From Mycobacterium sp. PO1 (GTDB lineage: Bacteria; Actinomycetota; Actinomycetes; Mycobacteriales; Mycobacteriaceae), in NCBI RefSeq assembly GCF_017312405.1, contig NZ_BLTG01000059.1, forward strand, positions 1 through 44,727: DNA of 44,727 nt, in the 5' to 3' direction. Under the pieces are notes generated by a model. It saw only the letters and a list, made by a program, of their open reading frames with translations. It was not told where the DNA came from and searched no databases. A program made the translations under genes and the position numbers. Below are positions 44,093 to 44,727 of this stretch, one piece after another. How positions within the stretch are numbered: the first letter of the stretch is position 1; each line of letters begins with the position of its first letter.

Positions 44093-44727
44093 GGTCCTTG
44101 TCCGCAGCCGTTCGTCCGCCGGCCGTTCTGGGGTTGTGCGGTGGGGTCGGGTCGGTGTCTGCGGGTGTGCGAATGGGTCTGGCCGCGCCGGCGCGGTGTT
44201 GTCGTCGGCAACGGCGGCAACGCCTCGAGCCCCTCGGTGTGCAGGGTGTCGATCAGCTGGTCGGCGACCGCGGCCAGCCGCCGTTCGTCGGCGTAGGCCA
44301 GTTTGGCGGGCAGCTCGTGCAGCGGCACCCAGGCCACTTCGGTGACCTCGATGTCCTCGTCGGAGAGCTCACCGTCGAGAAACCTCATCAGGTAATGGTG
44401 CACGGTCTTGTGCACGCGTCGGCCCTCGGTGACGAACCAGTAGTCGATGCTGCCCAGGGCGGCGAGCACGCTGCCCTGGATGCCGGTTTCCTCGGCGACC
44501 TCGCGGATCGCGGTCTGTTCGGCCGTCTCACCCATCTCGATGTGGCCCTTGGGCAGCGACCACAGCATGCGGCCGCGACGGTCGACGCGCCCGATCAGCG
44601 CGGCGACCTGGCGGTCCTTGGGCCCGTCGATCCCGTCGATCACCAGCCCGCCGGCCGACGTCTCGTGCACGGTGCGCAGCCGGTCCGGGGGTCGGCGGGG
44701 TCGCGATTTCTGGGCTTTGGGGGAGGG
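44089..44727 (-). CDS. mutT4: Nudix hydrolase MutT4 (5' end cut off)
   Basis: The frame stays open to the right edge, so the start is outside the window. The first usual start codon inside (GTG 44670) is internal, since the codons before it encode a basic Ser/Arg/Pro stretch like the M. tuberculosis Rv3908 N-terminus. The Nudix box is complete: Gly-x5-Glu-x7-REVAEETGI starting at GHIEMGE. LWSLPKGH precedes it. Family members hydrolyse nucleoside diphosphate derivatives, including oxidised or mispaired nucleotides. A basic Pro/His/Arg/Thr-rich tail ends the protein. Confidence 0.93.
   Translation of the reverse strand, partial: PSPKAQKSRPRRPPDRLRTVHETSAGGLVIDGIDGPKDRQVAALIGRVDRRGRMLWSLPKGHIEMGETAEQTAIREVAEETGIQGSVLAALGSIDYWFVTEGRRVHKTVHHYLMRFLDGELSDEDIEVTEVAWVPLHELPAKLAYADERRLAAVADQLIDTLHTEGLEALPPLPTTTPRRRGQTHSHTRRHRPDPTAQPQNGRRTNGCGQGP

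Overview
The window is chromosomal DNA of high G+C content from a mycobacterium, most likely a fast-growing Mycolicibacterium-type species. It spans the replication origin. The gene order matches the Mycobacterium tuberculosis origin region (Rv0016c-Rv0001 and Rv3924c-Rv3908) read in the opposite orientation. A short-form 6-phosphogluconate dehydrogenase gene sits between dnaN and recF, as in M. smegmatis-like genomes and unlike M. tuberculosis. Protein identities were assigned from remembered family sequences and visible motifs; no search was run. The species cannot be named.

Left arm (1-6051, + strand): rodA (5' end cut off), pbpA, pknA and pknB, a cell-elongation and Ser/Thr-kinase operon whose genes overlap by about 4 bp. 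A possible 25-codon ORF bridges pbpA and pknA. Next come trpG (-), two tandem secreted PE-PPE-domain alpha/beta-hydrolase paralogues (-), a DUF881 gene (-), crgA (+), a PH-domain membrane protein (+), ppiA (-), cwsA (+), an inserted sdaA L-serine dehydratase (+), and tRNA-Ala and tRNA-Ile (-) flanking a 40-codon DLW-39-like gene.

Replication block (14564-26619, - strand): DUF3566 gene, gyrA, gyrB, dciA (DUF721), recF, gnd, dnaN, then about 777 bp of oriC, then dnaA. The oriC stretch holds degenerate DnaA boxes, an A+T-rich segment with a perfect 14-bp palindrome, and an iteron-like tandem repeat. Divergent from dnaA, after a 590-bp region with three DnaA boxes, come rpmH, rnpA, yidD, yidC, khpB/jag, rsmG, parA and parB (+). 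Two parS sites overlap the rsmG start and the parA 5' coding sequence. Replication initiation, supercoiling, origin segregation, RNA processing and membrane insertion are therefore all encoded within about 20 kb.

Right arm (32837-44727): a GNAT-like gene (+), then a - strand series: mutT4 (5' end cut off), DUF6049 membrane protein, murJ-pseudokinase fusion, sigM, rsmA, trxB, trxA and cwlM. This arm joins peptidoglycan precursor export and its regulation (MurJ, CwlM, both partners of the PknB pathway at the other end of the window) to redox and sigma-factor control.

Most of the window is conserved core genome. No mobile element, CRISPR array, intein or defence system was seen. The unusual parts are small: in-frame repeat expansions in SigM, KhpB and the DUF3566 protein, the coupled mini-ORF between pbpA and pknA, a DnaA box next to two palindromes upstream of the PH-domain gene, iteron-like repeats in oriC, the paired acidic-tailed hydrolases, and parS lying on the rsmG translation start.
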